DNA of 7,411 bases from an uncultured Clostridia bacterium (GTDB taxonomy: Bacteria > Bacillota > Clostridia > Lachnospirales > Lachnospiraceae). The notes under the pieces were generated by a model. The model did not search any database. It was not told the origin of the DNA and saw nothing but the letters and a program-made list of their open reading frames with translations. The stretch spans positions 1 through 7,411 of the forward strand of contig CALZBV010000123.1 of assembly GCA_945622055.1 (NCBI GenBank), read 5' to 3'. Positions 7,008 through 7,411 of this stretch are shown in pieces (position 1 is the first letter of the stretch; every line of letters starts with the position of its first letter). The translations under genes and the position numbers were made by a program.

Positions 7008-7030
7008 GATTTTTGAACTGACATATACTA
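7002..7030 (+). promoter_or_regulatory. Candidate sigma-G-like forespore promoter for the spore-protein gene
   Basis: GTGTA at 7002-7006 (4 of 5 against the sigma-G -35 consensus GYATR) is separated by 17 bases from TATACTA at 7024-7030 (6 of 7 against CATAMTA). The spacing and the downstream alpha/beta spore-protein gene, a class normally transcribed by sigma G in the forespore, support the assignment. The same -10 resembles a sigma-A TATACT, but no sigma-A -35 lies at the right distance. A start near 7037 would leave an untranslated leader of about 100 bases. Assigned by eye; short motifs such as these can occur by chance. Confidence 0.4.
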
Positions 7031-7062
7031 TGACCGTAATCAACAGCGACGGACAGCGGAAA

Positions 7063-7112
7063 CGCAGTGCGGGCGCGACGGTTACACAACTTTTGAAAAC
7101 GCCCGCATTGCG
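7063..7112 (+). repeat. Strong inverted repeat / leader hairpin upstream of the spore-protein gene
   Basis: CGCAGTGCGGGCG (7063-7075) pairs with CGCCCGCATTGCG (7100-7112) over 13 positions, with one G-U wobble as RNA and no true mismatch, enclosing a 24-base loop. The right arm also lies in a compact local alternative, CCCGC-ATT-GCGGG (7102-7114), which cannot form at the same time as the long stem. No T run follows, so it does not look like an intrinsic terminator. It ends eight bases before the Shine-Dalgarno of the spore-protein gene. Confidence 0.7.
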
Positions 7113-7120
7113 GGAAGTAC

Positions 7121-7130
7121 GAGGAAGGAG
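7121..7130 (+). promoter_or_regulatory. Ribosome binding site of the spore-protein gene
   Basis: GAGGAAGGAG, eight bases before ATG 7139. A GTG at 7130 is in frame and would add three residues, but it overlaps this Shine-Dalgarno, so ATG 7139 is chosen. Confidence 0.85.
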
Positions 7131-7138
7131 TGAATCAT

Positions 7139-7336
7139 ATGTCCAGCAGAAATCGTGTAGAAGTTCCGGAAGCAAAGGATGCTATGGATCGTTTCAAGAT
7201 GGAGGTTGCCTCTGAGCTTGGCGTTCCGTTAAAGCAGGGTTATAACGGTAATCTTACCAGTGCACAGAACGGTTCGGTCGGCGGCGAGATGGTTCGTCGT
7301 ATGATTAAGGACTACGAACAGTCCCTGACGAAGTAA
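7139..7336 (+). CDS. Alpha/beta-type small acid-soluble spore protein (SASP)
   Basis: A 65-aa DNA-binding protein made in the developing forespore; this family coats spore DNA, shifts it to an A-like form, protects it from UV and chemical damage, and is degraded in germination to supply amino acids. Seen: the germination-protease recognition segment MEVASELGV (21-29, with cleavage expected in the E-V-A-S-E core), the conserved NGSVGGEMVRRMI helix (44-56), and the usual short length of 60-75 residues. The N-terminus SSRNRVEVPEAKDAMDRFK is the family's first helix region. The gene has its own strong ribosome-binding site, a candidate sigma-G promoter and its own terminator, so it is probably an independent unit from the upstream glycan genes. 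Clostridial genomes usually carry several such genes and I cannot say which paralogue this is, so no symbol is given. Confidence 0.96.
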   Translation: MSSRNRVEVPEAKDAMDRFKMEVASELGVPLKQGYNGNLTSAQNGSVGGEMVRRMIKDYEQSLTK

Positions 7337-7342
7337 GAGTGT

Positions 7343-7389
7343 AAAGAACGGGGGCACTGCCACAGGGCAGTGCCCCCATTCTTTTTTTT
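7343..7389 (+). terminator. Intrinsic (rho-independent) terminator after the spore-protein gene
   Basis: GGGGGCACTGCC (7350-7361) and GGCAGTGCCCCC (7366-7377) form a perfect 12-bp stem with the tetraloop ACAG, followed by ATTC and a run of eight T (7382-7389). The stem can extend through AAAGAA/TTCTTT (7343-7348 with 7379-7384) past a single C-A mismatch. It begins just after the spore-protein stop codon and is the only convincing terminator in the window. Confidence 0.97.
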
Positions 7390-7411
7390 ATTACCTGAGC
7401 GAAAAATGTTG

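Noticed and set aside
7030..7215. Open frame starting at ATG 7030 running into the spore-protein gene in another frame
   Set aside because: It has no ribosome-binding site and covers the leader hairpin and the well-supported SASP gene; it is a shadow frame.

Overview
The window looks like a piece of a low-to-moderate GC, spore-forming Firmicute, most likely a Lachnospiraceae/Clostridia member. Evidence for this: an alpha/beta-type small acid-soluble spore protein near the right end, strong purine-rich Shine-Dalgarno sequences, and a DUF2298 ('YYY') membrane protein, a family known mainly from Archaea and Chloroflexi with a noted occurrence in Clostridium phytofermentans. All convincing genes are on the + strand. 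The genus is an inference; no rRNA or species marker is present.

Region 1 (1-6713) is a tightly packed surface-glycan cluster of five genes, cut off at the left edge: the tail of a GtrB-type polyprenyl-phosphate sugar synthase (GT2 with two C-terminal membrane helices), a 706-aa polytopic membrane protein that I read as a divergent GT-C/DUF2298-like glycosyltransferase, UDP-galactopyranose mutase (glf), a second soluble DPM1-like GT2, and a 797-aa DUF2298 membrane protein. Junctions are a 4-base ATGA overlap, then gaps of 3, 13 and 11 bases, so this is almost certainly one transcription unit. The arrangement reads as two 'donor synthase + GT-C transferase' pairs placed around a galactofuranose precursor enzyme. 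The inferred logic is that each GT2 loads a sugar onto a polyprenyl phosphate in the cytoplasm and the multi-membrane partner transfers it to a glycan or protein outside the membrane; Glf supplies UDP-galactofuranose. Substrates cannot be read from sequence.

Region 2 (6714-7389) holds two small genes. A 64-aa hydrophobic protein of unknown function follows a 99-base spacer. Next comes a 131-base spacer containing a sigma-G-like promoter candidate and a strong 13-bp RNA hairpin directly upstream of the Shine-Dalgarno, then the 65-aa spore protein gene and a textbook intrinsic terminator. I see no terminator between the glycan cluster and the spore gene, so read-through is possible.

The most interesting content is the glycan cluster: the 706-aa protein shares a series of collinear positions with the DUF2298 protein two genes downstream, which suggests the two are ancient paralogues that use the same fold on different substrates. 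The last 21 bases (7391-7411) show nothing I can interpret.
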